Of a stretch of DNA of 30,820 bases, positions 4,886 to 13,608 are shown piece by piece. A program made the position numbers and the translations under genes. How positions within the stretch are numbered: the first letter of the stretch is position 1; the number at the start of each line of letters is the position of its first letter. The notes under the pieces were generated by a model. It saw only the letters and a list, made by a program, of their open reading frames with translations. It was not told the origin of the DNA and ran no database searches. Origin of the DNA: a virus; IMG/VR virus record IMGVR_UViG_3300045970_000325, positions 1-30,820 of that record. One strand, given 5' to 3'.

Positions 4886-7800
4886 TTATGCCGTTGGCAG
4901 AGCCCCAGTTGGCGGCGTGAAGGCAGCGGTGTATCGAGCAACACCGACGGTGATACGGATGTCGTCGAAGTAGCCGTTGGTGACAGCACGAAGATCGGAG
5001 TTGCGGGATCCGATCATAGTTGCAATCTGAGCCAAGCTCACAGTGCTTGTTGCCGGAGTTCCCTGCGACAAACCGTTGACCCAAAGAGTGAAAACGTTTG
5101 TTGCGCTTCTGGTAAGTGCAACGTGATGCCAGGTACCTGTTGCGTATCCGCCCGAGAGGGTGGACGTAATGGTTCCAAATCCACCGCCGGTGGTTGGACA
5201 GTCAACGACAAAGTTGTTGGCTGTATCGGCGTATCGGAAATCAATTCTTCCGGTGCCGCCGCTGTACTGAGTTACAAGACACTGGGAGGTGGCGTTTGTG
5301 ATCGGATAGAACCAGAACTCGACAGTGAATGCTCCAGTGGCTGGGTACAGCGGTGCATCGCAGGTAATGTAGCTGCCTGTAGGGATAAACAGCGAGCGTG
5401 CACCGTATTTTACAACGCTGGTGCTCACTGCAGCAGATGTTGACGATGCTGCCATGTTGGTTGACATCGAGTAGTCGATGATGCCCGAGTTGGTGTACGA
5501 CAGCAGCATTCGCGTGTTGGTGATAGCGGTCAGCGGGGAGGTCGGGACCGACAGCGTCGTAGCGGTAGGGTCGTAGACAGAATTGGTCACCACACGGGTA
5601 TCACTGACATAGCCAGCAAGCGGCTGGCCGCCGGCGGATGTGCGACCAACGTAGTAGCTGTTGGTCGAGCTGAAGTCGGTCGAGTTGGTGGTTGTAGCGA
5701 CACGTGCACCGTTGAGGAACATCGAGAGAGTGGTACCGCTGCGAGCAACGGCAATGTGGTTCCATGTGTTGACGGCAATACCGGTGCTGGAGGTCAGGAA
5801 GGTAGTCGTGCCACCACGGAAGACCGGCACGCCGGTGGTGATGGTCAGAAAGACTTCCCACGTAGTGTCGCTGTTTAAGAAGTAGTTGCCAAAGACTGAC
5901 TGGGCTGCCGCCAGGCTGGTCGGGTAGACCCATGTCTCAGCAGTGAAGTCGCCGGTGCCGTTGGCGGTGATGGCGTTGGTGCTGACATAGCTGGTGCTTG
6001 AGACAAGCACGCTGCCACCCAGCGCAGTAGTGTATGACGATGAAGGTTCAAATGGCGACAGAGATGATACGGCTGGAGTACCAGTTCTGGTGAGGGCATA
6101 GGCATTCGGGCTGCGATCTACGAAGCGGTTGTCCTGCAGTGTCAACAACGCGGTGTTAGGTACCGCGGTGAGTGGCGACCGTGGCGGTGGGAAGTTCGCT
6201 GTATAGAGAGCAGTTCCATTGACTACGCGAAGATTGGAGAGGTAGCCGTTCCAGTAGTAGGCATTGTTGTTGTTGGTACCGATACCTGGAGCCAAAGTCC
6301 CATAGGTAAAGCTGTTGCCTGCACTTGCCAGTGCGCTTGTTGCCACCAACACACCGTTGAGATACAGCTTGGTGCCAGTCGAAGCAGTGCTGCTTCTGAC
6401 CAGTGCCAAGTGGACCCACTGACCGATAGGCAGCGTGGTTGTGGTGTAGGTGTAGGCGATAAAGTTGGCAACGTTACCGCCCCAGACGATCTGCGTAGCG
6501 CTAATGAACAGGAATGGTGCTGTATCAGTGGTGTTGCGTGCACCAAAGATGGTGTAGTTTGTAGTTGGGGTAGCATTCAGCTTTACCCAGCACTCGATTG
6601 TAAAGTTGTTGGTGCCAAAGTTCAGCGCAGTCTGGGTAGTTGGGAGCAGGAACCAATCAGTCGAACCGTTGAAAGTGGTCGACCATGAATTTGCGCTAAA
6701 CGGTGCCAGTGGCGAAACAGTGACGTTCGTGGCTGTCAGCGTCATCGACGTGGAGCCTTGGTTGATGAATGTCGGACCGTTGCAAGTAAGCAAGGTGACG
6801 TTGCCAGAAGACACAGAGGTCGTTAGCTGAGAGTTTGGTGGAGTGAATGCACTGGTGTAGAGTGCAGCACCGTTGGTAAAACGCAGATTAGAGATGTAGC
6901 CATTGAATGGAGTGGCACCAGCGGTGGAGGCGCAGCCAATAGCGGTAAGGTGGCTCGTAAAAGCTGCATATGTTGCTGTATCGGTTGCCGTTCCAACCTG
7001 TACACCATTCAGATAGCACTTGTATGTAAATGAGGTGCCGCCAGAATCGGTTGCAACAAAAGCAAAGTGGAACCACTGATTTAGTGGAAGAGCAGTCGAC
7101 AGCGTGATATTAACCCACCCATTTGAAGAAGCTCTATCGGTAACGATAAACAGATTAGCATTGCCGAAGCCCCAACCTCTCCAGGGATTTGCCCCAATAC
7201 TGCTAGTAGTGTTGAGAATACCATTAGCCCCTACAGGAGTGCTCGCAGTGGCGGTGCCCTGAGCATTCTGGTAAAAGAAACCCTCGAGCGTGTATGACGA
7301 TGAGGTATCAACTGCTGCGGCAGTACCCGTCTGACTGGCGATGTACTTGTTTCCAGTCGCGCTGAAGTCAGCCGAGTTGTTGGCAGTAAATGCAGATATG
7401 TTGAACGGCGACAGCGTCGTGATAGCAACGTTTGTGGCGGACAGCGTCATTGCTGTCGATCCTGCATTGACATATGAGTTGGAATTTGCCGTCAGCAATC
7501 TCACTGTGCCTGAAGACACCTGTGTGGTCAGCGCAGAGGTCGGTGGAGTAAACGCACCGGTGTAGAGCGTAGCACCAGTGGTGAAGCGCAGATTAGAGAT
7601 GTAGCCGTTGAAGGGAGCAGCCAGACCATTGGTCGTAGTTGCGCCAATAGCCAGATAGTAACCAGTGTGAGCCGAATAGGTCGTCGTGTCAGTCGGGGTG
7701 CCCGAGGTGACATCAACACCATTGAGGTAGCACTTGTAGGTACACGAGGAAGCACTGGTGACAGTACAGACCAGTGCAAAGTGGAACCAGGTATTCAGTG

Positions 7801-8317
7801 GCAGGGCCGTCGTCAACGTGATAGTCGTATAGGCAGCAGAGGACCGTTGCAGAACCATAAATGTAGTTGAACTCTGAAAACCGCAACCATCATAAGCACC
7901 ACCACTGCCCAATACGTTTGATGCGCCATACCATCCATTGGTCGTTCCAGGTGTGCCACCGCCCTGACCAAGCTGATAGAAGAAGCCTTCGGCTGTATAT
8001 GAGGATGCAGCATCGATCGCAGCAGCACCGCTTGCACCACTGACAAGGCTCTTTGAAGACGAACTGCTGAAGTCGAGAGAGTAGTTCACCGGCTGTCTAA
8101 ATGGGCTGAAGGTGCCCTGCGCCGGGTTGCCCGTAGCCGCGATCGTCAGCGGAGAAGCGCTGCTGTCAACAAATACGTTGTTAGAGGTAGCCGATACCAG
8201 ACTTTCACCGTTTAGCAACAGGCGAACGTTCTGAAAGAAGCTATCTCTCGATGCTGTTGCCAGCAGTGCCGCGAACGAGGTGTAGTACCCCGTTGATGCA
8301 ATCATAATTCCAGACAT
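4886..8317 (-). CDS. Large adhesin/tail-associated protein with five LamG/ConA-like domains
   Basis: 1143 aa. After a short N-terminal region (FFQNVRLLLNG, SPLTIAATGN), about five concanavalin-A/LamG-type jelly-roll units follow. Their recognisable starts are YTAEGFFYQ, YTLEGFFYQ, FTIECWVKL, FTAETWVYP and FTVEFWFYP. Each carries W-x-H-x-A-x-x-R and G-Y-x-S-x-x-R-x-x motifs followed by a conserved ALYTxxFTPP type linker. Such domains bind carbohydrate, so the likely role is host-surface or polysaccharide recognition at a fibre tip or capsid decoration. No signal peptide. ATG 8317 has AAGGAA upstream and lies 10 nt after the preceding fibre gene, so the two are co-transcribed. Internal repeats favour domain gain and loss. 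Confidence 0.85.
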   Translation of the reverse strand: MSGIMIASTGYYTSFAALLATASRDSFFQNVRLLLNGESLVSATSNNVFVDSSASPLTIAATGNPAQGTFSPFRQPVNYSLDFSSSSSKSLVSGASGAAAIDAASSYTAEGFFYQLGQGGGTPGTTNGWYGASNVLGSGGAYDGCGFQSSTTFMVLQRSSAAYTTITLTTALPLNTWFHFALVCTVTSASSCTYKCYLNGVDVTSGTPTDTTTYSAHTGYYLAIGATTTNGLAAPFNGYISNLRFTTGATLYTGAFTPPTSALTTQVSSGTVRLLTANSNSYVNAGSTAMTLSATNVAITTLSPFNISAFTANNSADFSATGNKYIASQTGTAAAVDTSSSYTLEGFFYQNAQGTATASTPVGANGILNTTSSIGANPWRGWGFGNANLFIVTDRASSNGWVNITLSTALPLNQWFHFAFVATDSGGTSFTYKCYLNGVQVGTATDTATYAAFTSHLTAIGCASTAGATPFNGYISNLRFTNGAALYTSAFTPPNSQLTTSVSSGNVTLLTCNGPTFINQGSTSMTLTATNVTVSPLAPFSANSWSTTFNGSTDWFLLPTTQTALNFGTNNFTIECWVKLNATPTTNYTIFGARNTTDTAPFLFISATQIVWGGNVANFIAYTYTTTTLPIGQWVHLALVRSSTASTGTKLYLNGVLVATSALASAGNSFTYGTLAPGIGTNNNNAYYWNGYLSNLRVVNGTALYTANFPPPRSPLTAVPNTALLTLQDNRFVDRSPNAYALTRTGTPAVSSLSPFEPSSSYTTALGGSVLVSSTSYVSTNAITANGTGDFTAETWVYPTSLAAAQSVFGNYFLNSDTTWEVFLTITTGVPVFRGGTTTFLTSSTGIAVNTWNHIAVARSGTTLSMFLNGARVATTTNSTDFSSTNSYYVGRTSAGGQPLAGYVSDTRVVTNSVYDPTATTLSVPTSPLTAITNTRMLLSYTNSGIIDYSMSTNMAASSTSAAVSTSVVKYGARSLFIPTGSYITCDAPLYPATGAFTVEFWFYPITNATSQCLVTQYSGGTGRIDFRYADTANNFVVDCPTTGGGFGTITSTLSGGYATGTWHHVALTRSATNVFTLWVNGLSQGTPATSTVSLAQIATMIGSRNSDLRAVTNGYFDDIRITVGVARYTAAFTPPTGALPTA

Positions 8318-8327
8318 ATTAGTTTCC

Positions 8328-11300
8328 TTAAGCGATGCTGCCGCCGACGACTACTTCAGTTGCTGTGTTGTACCAGATCGTGCAGGAGCCGCGTGCTGCG
8401 AGAGACACTGATGTCACTGATGCAGCAGTACCGTCCTTGTACATCGTTGGCGCAGTGCCTGCAGTGCCAGTAGCATTTGCTGCTGCTGTCAACGTGACAG
8501 TACCACCTGTGTTGTTGTAGAAGCTGACGATGTCACCAACTGCAATCGAGACGCCATCAGAGTAGGAGGTACCTGGGATGTTGGTGCCTGCTGCCAGAGC
8601 AACACGCTTGCCGCGGGCAGTCGAGTCTAATGTGGTAACGCGTGGCAGGTTGCGATAGCCAATTTCAATGCCACCGACAGTTGCTGCTGCTGCTACCGAA
8701 GTGAGCGATGAGCTAACGACGGTTGCTGCGAGTGTTGTACCAGTCAGTGCGCTTGCTGCAACACCAATCGTCTGCCACGTAGGAGCAGCACCAGTGCCGT
8801 TTGAGGTGATAACCTGTCCAGAAGTACCGTAGTTAGCACCGCCGAGACCCCAACCGCCGTTGCTTTCAATGTACAGACGGTTTGCGCCGCCCGTAGCGAT
8901 AGAGACGCCAGCGCTGCCAGTATTACGAGATGCCAGCAGCAAGGTGCCGTTTGCATTACCTACGTTGAAGGTCGTCGCGGTACCAGCCCAACCAACAAAG
9001 CAGTCCTGCGCTGAAGTGATAGTGCCACTGACAAAGCCGACCTGAAGAGAACCGGCACTGCCGTTCAATGGGACGCTTGTCGAGGAACCAAACGATGCAC
9101 CAGCAGAGCCGGAGATAAGACCCGTAGAGAGCGAGGTCAACGTACCTACAGAAGTCAGTGACGACGAGACAATGGTTGAAGCCAGTGATGTGCCAGTTAG
9201 TGCAGATCCAGCAACAGAGTTTGTCTGCCAGGTAGGAGCAGATGCACCATTGGATGCCAATACCTGACCAGCAGTACCCGTTGAACCATTGAGCTGAATG
9301 TTACCAACAACGTTCAGTGCTGAAGGCACCGTGGCAAGGCTGGATGTTACTGTGAACCACTGCGTTGGGCTCAGACTGGTTGGTGACGTAGCTTGACCAA
9401 GGAACATTGAGCTGTTGTTGCCGCCCAGACCCATAACGCCCGAACCAGAGTGGTTCAGCACATAACGCAGCTGATTTGTACCTGCTGTTGACCAGTCAGC
9501 AAGTGCGATAGTCGATGCTGCTACTGCGCCAACTGTTCCACTGGATCCTACCTGTACGGTAGAGCCGCCGAGGACAGTGCCACCAGCGACTGTAAGTGAA
9601 GTCAGGTTACCAACTGAAGTCAGCGATGAGCTAACAATGTTAGAAGCGAGTGAAGTGCCAGTCAGAGCAGAACCGGCAAAGGTGAAAGTCGACCACGTTG
9701 GCGCTGCGCTCGAACCTGCTGAGGTGAGCACCTGACCAGATGTACCGTAGTTAGCACCAGATAGACCGAAGGCACCAGATGCGTCGATGCGCAGGCGCTC
9801 AGTTACCGTAGTATTAACGGCTGTCGAGAAGAAGATTGAACCGCCGCCGATGAGACCTGTGCCACTTGCAGCACCCGTGCCACCGGTAATATTGATTGAA
9901 CCGCCACGATGTACAGTACTTGCACCGCCGGTAATGTTGACATAACCTGCACCCGATGTGCTATCACCGGTACCGCCAGCGATGTTAACGTAACCACCAG
10001 TAGAACCACCATTACCACCCGTAATGTTGACTGGACCACCACTAGCAGCACCTGTACCAGCAGCACCTGATAGGTTCAACGAACCAGCTGGCGCACCAGC
10101 AACGTTATTCGAAGGCGTCCAGGCACCTGGAGCAATGGTGATATTTCCAGGGTTGTTTGCAGATGATGGTGATGTGCCAGTCGTGATGTTGATTGATGAT
10201 ACTGTCTGACCAGCTACTCCAGTGGTGCTGGCGGTAGTGATGGTAGCCGTAGCGCCTGCAGTGCTACCAAGTTGAAGGGTCTGCGTGCCGTTAGTCCACG
10301 TAAACAACGATGATCCAGCGAGAGCACCGGCGTTATTATACTGGATTTGGGTGTCTGCACCAGCAGCACCAACAGTTGCCAGCGACCAGGTAGGAGTTGC
10401 ACCGGCACCAGCCGATGTCAGAACTTGACCGGCTGTACCTGCAGAAGCGCCAACCTGCAGTGGTGATGCGGCACCAGCCAAGTTGAATGCGCCGGTCTGT
10501 GTGTGCGTACCAGTGACAGCGAGCGATGACAGAGTGCCAACTGATGTCAGTGATGACGTAACGACGTTAGCGGCGAGTGTTGTGCCAGTCACAGTTGAAG
10601 CATTGACAACGCCTGCGGCAAACAGTGCAAACACCATTGCCTGCGAACCAACTGTCGTGATGGTGGCAGTTTGTGTCCACGAGGTCGAAGCATTGGTTGT
10701 ACCAGCAATGACGTAGACTGCGGCACCGTTAACTTCACCAACAGATGGAGCGCCGTCCATATCGGTAGAGCGGGTCCATGAACCAGCAGCAGCAACGTAG
10801 ATGCCGTTTTGGGTAGCAGTCGTCTGGTCCTTGACCAGCACGCGGGTGCCTGCAACAACTGACACGCCGTCGATTGTTTGAACACCCGTGAGGGAGATGT
10901 TGGCTGTCGTTGCAGCACCAACAGCGTTCTTCCATGTCAGACCGTTGACTGCGGTATCAACGTATGACTTGGTAGCAAGGTGGGTAGAGACGGTTGGATC
11001 AGCAGCTGTAACGTTACCAGTTACTGTCAGTGAACCGAGAGTACCAACGGAAGTCAGCGATGACGAGACAACGTTAGCTGCCAGGGTTGTTCCAGTCAGT
11101 GTCGAGGCTGCACCTGCAGCAGCCGACTGCCATGTTGGTGCAGCATTGCCGTTCGAGGTCAGAATTTGACCTGTAGTACCATAGTTGGCACCGCTCAGAC
11201 CCCATCCGCCCTGTGCAGAAATGTACAGACGTGATGTGCCGCCAGTAACCAGCGAGATACCCGTGTTGGTGTTGTTACGACCGGCGAGAAGCAGGGTACC

Positions 11301-11972
11301 ATTGCCACCAACTGACTGTGTAGTATTGGCGCTTGCGCCTGCCCAAGCAACATATGCGTCTTGGACAGAGGTGATGTCGCTATTGACATAACCAAACTGA
11401 AGATAGCCAGTGGTGCCAGTGGTAGAGATGGCAGAACCACCACCCAGTGTCAGCCCGCTGGAGATTGACAGTGAGCCAAGGGTACCTACAGATGTCAGTG
11501 ACGACGAGACAACGTTAGAAGCGAGTGATGTACCAGTCAGTGTCGAGGCTGCGCCTGATGACGCTGTCTGCCATGTTGGCGTTGTGCCAGTACCAGCTGA
11601 AGTCAGCACCTGTCCAGAGGTACCCGCAGAGCCCTGCAGCTGCAGCGATGATGTGGTACCAGCCAGATTGAGAGCACCTGTCTGCGTGTGTGTACCTGTG
11701 ACAACGAGTGAACCGAGTGTACCAACAGAAGTCAGTGAAGATGAGACTACGTTGGATGCCAGTGTCGTGCCGGTGAGGGCAGAAGCAGCAGAAGAACCGC
11801 CACCAGATCCAGTAGATGCCCAGGCGCTGCCAGTGTACACGTACAGGAGGCTATCCGTCGTCTTGAAGAACAACTCACCAGCATTGGCGGTCGTAGGGAA
11901 GGTGGTGCCAGTTTCAACTGACGCATTAGAGATTGAAGAGCCCTCAAAGAGCTTGATACCGTCTACGAGCAT
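8328..11972 (-). CDS. Long repeat-rich tail fibre protein, 1214 aa
   Basis: The N-terminus (MLVDGIKLFEGSSISNAS, then PTTANAGELFFKTTDSLLYVY) is a virion-attachment-type segment. The body has seven copies of a ~25-residue unit (ALTGTTLASNVVSSSLTSVG and variants), alternating with three modules: AQDxxVxWAG...RLYIxxxGGWGLxGANYG; one LVKDQTTATQNGIYVAAAG domain as in T4-like fibres; and a Gly/Ile-rich SINITGGTG triplet-repeat region probably forming a beta-helix. The C-terminal ~100 residues (RGKRVALAAGTNI...) differ from its paralog and may be the receptor-binding end. SD AGGGG is 7 nt before the ATG, with a late box at 12001-12006. Paralog of the gene at 12136-13563. Confidence 0.88.
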   Translation of the reverse strand: MLVDGIKLFEGSSISNASVETGTTFPTTANAGELFFKTTDSLLYVYTGSAWASTGSGGGSSAASALTGTTLASNVVSSSLTSVGTLGSLVVTGTHTQTGALNLAGTTSSLQLQGSAGTSGQVLTSAGTGTTPTWQTASSGAASTLTGTSLASNVVSSSLTSVGTLGSLSISSGLTLGGGSAISTTGTTGYLQFGYVNSDITSVQDAYVAWAGASANTTQSVGGNGTLLLAGRNNTNTGISLVTGGTSRLYISAQGGWGLSGANYGTTGQILTSNGNAAPTWQSAAAGAASTLTGTTLAANVVSSSLTSVGTLGSLTVTGNVTAADPTVSTHLATKSYVDTAVNGLTWKNAVGAATTANISLTGVQTIDGVSVVAGTRVLVKDQTTATQNGIYVAAAGSWTRSTDMDGAPSVGEVNGAAVYVIAGTTNASTSWTQTATITTVGSQAMVFALFAAGVVNASTVTGTTLAANVVTSSLTSVGTLSSLAVTGTHTQTGAFNLAGAASPLQVGASAGTAGQVLTSAGAGATPTWSLATVGAAGADTQIQYNNAGALAGSSLFTWTNGTQTLQLGSTAGATATITTASTTGVAGQTVSSINITTGTSPSSANNPGNITIAPGAWTPSNNVAGAPAGSLNLSGAAGTGAASGGPVNITGGNGGSTGGYVNIAGGTGDSTSGAGYVNITGGASTVHRGGSINITGGTGAASGTGLIGGGSIFFSTAVNTTVTERLRIDASGAFGLSGANYGTSGQVLTSAGSSAAPTWSTFTFAGSALTGTSLASNIVSSSLTSVGNLTSLTVAGGTVLGGSTVQVGSSGTVGAVAASTIALADWSTAGTNQLRYVLNHSGSGVMGLGGNNSSMFLGQATSPTSLSPTQWFTVTSSLATVPSALNVVGNIQLNGSTGTAGQVLASNGASAPTWQTNSVAGSALTGTSLASTIVSSSLTSVGTLTSLSTGLISGSAGASFGSSTSVPLNGSAGSLQVGFVSGTITSAQDCFVGWAGTATTFNVGNANGTLLLASRNTGSAGVSIATGGANRLYIESNGGWGLGGANYGTSGQVITSNGTGAAPTWQTIGVAASALTGTTLAATVVSSSLTSVAAAATVGGIEIGYRNLPRVTTLDSTARGKRVALAAGTNIPGTSYSDGVSIAVGDIVSFYNNTGGTVTLTAAANATGTAGTAPTMYKDGTAASVTSVSLAARGSCTIWYNTATEVVVGGSIA

Positions 11973-12008
11973 GGTGTTACCCCTGTTTGGTTGAACCGTG
12001 TATTTAGG
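11962..12008 (-). repeat. Duplicated fibre-gene leader and promoter, copy 1
   Basis: Promoter, leader and first codons are nearly the same as 13553-13599: TAAATA box, GTTCAACCAAACAGG, TAACACC, ATGCTCGTAGA. The gene duplication therefore included the control region. Confidence 0.75.
12001..12006 (-). promoter_or_regulatory. T4-type late promoter box, 1214-aa fibre gene
   Basis: Minus-strand CCTAAATACAC, 28 nt upstream of ATG 11972, the same distance as in the paralogous gene. Confidence 0.65.
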
Positions 12009-12057
12009 GAAATCGTTAGACTTGGGTCAAAACCGTAAGCGTGTTTGAAGACAGCAG

Positions 12058-12083
12058 CCCAGGCTGTAGATCTACAGCCTGGG
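12058..12083 (-). terminator. Perfect 26-bp palindrome after the 475-aa fibre gene
   Basis: CCCAGGCTGTAGA followed by its exact complement. A second, shorter GC-rich inverted repeat (around 12100-12117, GCCGG/CCGGC) lies between it and the fibre stop at 12136. No U-run follows, so terminator function is likely by position but not proven. The gap 11973-12135 holds only these hairpins and the late promoter. Confidence 0.55.
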
Positions 12084-12135
12084 ACACCGCCTGGATTATG
12101 CCGGCGTGACCGGCGGCTTGTATAGCTGAACACTC

Positions 12136-13563
12136 TTAGAAGTTCAAACCAGCAACGAAGCCGTACCAATTTGTGCCGCCGTCCGGCGTCATCAGCGATA
12201 CGATATCAGTCTTTCCGGCGGTGGTCGTCAGAGTTGGCGCAGTGCCACCAGACCACTTGACTGAAGCTGGCCACGCGATTGTAGTAGAAGCAACACTGTG
12301 GTTGATGACGAGCGTGACGCTTGCAACACGACCAGATGCTGGAACATTAGAGAAAGCCAGCGTCGTGATGCTCACACCCAGCGTGACGGTGAACGTGTTT
12401 GCCGTGCTCAGATCCAGCGTAGTCGATGCGGTTGCAGTAACTGCTGTGCTCTGCTCATCGTAGGCACCCTTGAATGATGTGACACCGGTTGATGATACGA
12501 ACAGGCGGGATGTACCGGCGGTAGCGATAGAGACACCAGCTGAACCGGCGTTACGTGCTGACAGGATCAGCGTACCACCAGCTTGACCTGGGCTCAGGGT
12601 TGCGGCTGCAGAAACACCACCCCAGGCAACGTATGCGTCCTGGGTAGATGTGACCGTGCCATTCAGGTAGCCGAGCTGTAGGGCACCTGCAGTGCCAGCG
12701 AGTGGGATGTTGCTGGTATTCGTATCAACTGCAAGACTACCGCCAACGTTCAGCGATGCGCCAGCGGTACCTGTGCTGTTCACCTTCGTGCCAGAGACCA
12801 ACGTACCAACAGAAGTCAGCGATGAAGCCAGCACGTTGGATGCCAACGTTGTGCCCGTAAGTGTGCTTGCAGCAGCTGCGCCAGTGGCAGCGAACTGTGC
12901 AAATGTCATTGCCTGTGAACCAACTACAGTGATCGTCGCAGTCTGTGTCCATGCAGTGTCAGCGAACGTAGTACCGTCAGTGACGTACACCGCTGCGCCG
13001 TTTACTTCGCCAACTGATGGGGCGCCGTCCATATCAGTAGAACGGGTCCATGCTCCGGCAGCAACGACATAGACGCCGTTCTGAGTAGCAGTTGTCTGGT
13101 TCTTGACCAGCACGCGGTTGCCTGCAGCGAGTGCAACGCCATCAACTGTCTGGGTGCCCGACAGTGTCAAGTTAGCGGTAGATGCGGCAGAAACGGCTGT
13201 CTTCCAGGTCAGACCGTTGATTGCGGTGTCAACATATGACTTGGTGGCGAGGTGACCAGAGGTCGTTGGGTCAGAAGCCGTAACGTTGCCGGTGACTGTC
13301 AGTGAACCAAGAGTACCAACAGAGGTCAGTGACGAACTAACAACGTTAGAAGCAAGCGTCGTGCCGGTCAGCGATGATGCTGCGCCAGTGCCGCCCGAGC
13401 CAGCGGCGGTCCAGACGGTGCCGTTATACACGTACAGCAGGTCATCAGTCGTCTTGAAGAACAACTCACCCATGTTTGCAGTTGTAGGGAAAGCAGTGCC
13501 AGTTTCAATTGACGCATTTGAAATTGAAGAGCCTTCAAGTAGCTTGATGCCATCTACGAGCAT
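12136..13563 (-). CDS. Tail fibre protein, 475 aa, paralog of the 1214-aa fibre
   Basis: The first ~65 residues match the paralog almost exactly (MLVDGIKLLEGSSISNAS, PTTANMGELFFKTTDDLLYVY). Next come one TLASNVVSSSLTSVG unit, one LVKNQTTATQNGVYVVAAG domain, a second repeat unit and one AQD-type module (AYVAWGG...SRLFVSSTG). It ends in a distinct C-terminal domain (LGVSITTLAFSNV ... TNWYGFVAGLNF) of a kind common at phage fibre ends. It is a shorter fibre or base segment that could trimerise and pair with the longer protein. SD AGGA 7 nt before the ATG. A late box lies 28 nt upstream and a small hairpin (13572-13589) sits in the leader. Confidence 0.88.
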   Translation of the reverse strand: MLVDGIKLLEGSSISNASIETGTAFPTTANMGELFFKTTDDLLYVYNGTVWTAAGSGGTGAASSLTGTTLASNVVSSSLTSVGTLGSLTVTGNVTASDPTTSGHLATKSYVDTAINGLTWKTAVSAASTANLTLSGTQTVDGVALAAGNRVLVKNQTTATQNGVYVVAAGAWTRSTDMDGAPSVGEVNGAAVYVTDGTTFADTAWTQTATITVVGSQAMTFAQFAATGAAAASTLTGTTLASNVLASSLTSVGTLVSGTKVNSTGTAGASLNVGGSLAVDTNTSNIPLAGTAGALQLGYLNGTVTSTQDAYVAWGGVSAAATLSPGQAGGTLILSARNAGSAGVSIATAGTSRLFVSSTGVTSFKGAYDEQSTAVTATASTTLDLSTANTFTVTLGVSITTLAFSNVPASGRVASVTLVINHSVASTTIAWPASVKWSGGTAPTLTTTAGKTDIVSLMTPDGGTNWYGFVAGLNF

Positions 13564-13599
13564 GGTGTTATCCTGTTTGGTTGAACAGGGATATTTAGG
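13553..13599 (-). repeat. Duplicated fibre-gene leader and promoter, copy 2
   Basis: Counterpart of 11962-12008. In this copy the leader can form CCTGTT...AACAGG (13572-13577 with 13584-13589), which has decayed in copy 1. Confidence 0.75.
13592..13597 (-). promoter_or_regulatory. T4-type late promoter box, 475-aa fibre gene
   Basis: Minus-strand CCTAAATATCC located 28 nt upstream of ATG 13563 and 12 nt past the terminase stop. Confidence 0.65.
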
Positions 13600-13608
13600 A
13601 AAATCTAA

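Larger units (their letters stand above)
8690..13345 (-). repeat. Nine-copy coding repeat across the two fibre genes
   Basis: A segment encoding [A/S]LTGTxLAxNVVSSSLTSVG recurs seven times in the 1214-aa protein (plus-strand hallmarks near 8700, 9145, 9610, 10540, 11045, 11485 and 11720) and twice in the 475-aa protein (near 12807 and 13316). Copies are similar at DNA level, which allows recombination between and within genes. Confidence 0.8.

Noticed and set aside
8690-11800. Regularly recurring ~25-codon repeats considered as a CRISPR array
   Set aside because: The repeats are in frame within a fibre gene, imperfect, irregularly spaced and separated by coding domains.
12058-12083. 26-bp perfect palindrome considered as a recombination or attachment site
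   Set aside because: Its position directly after a fibre gene, with a second hairpin beside it and no integrase nearby, fits a transcription terminator better.
8335-12463. Several plus-strand open frames opposite the fibre genes, the longest at 11410-11994
   Set aside because: They mirror the repeat-rich, Thr/Ser/Ala-coding minus strand, lack RBSs and show low-complexity Val/Pro/Thr composition; they are antisense shadows.
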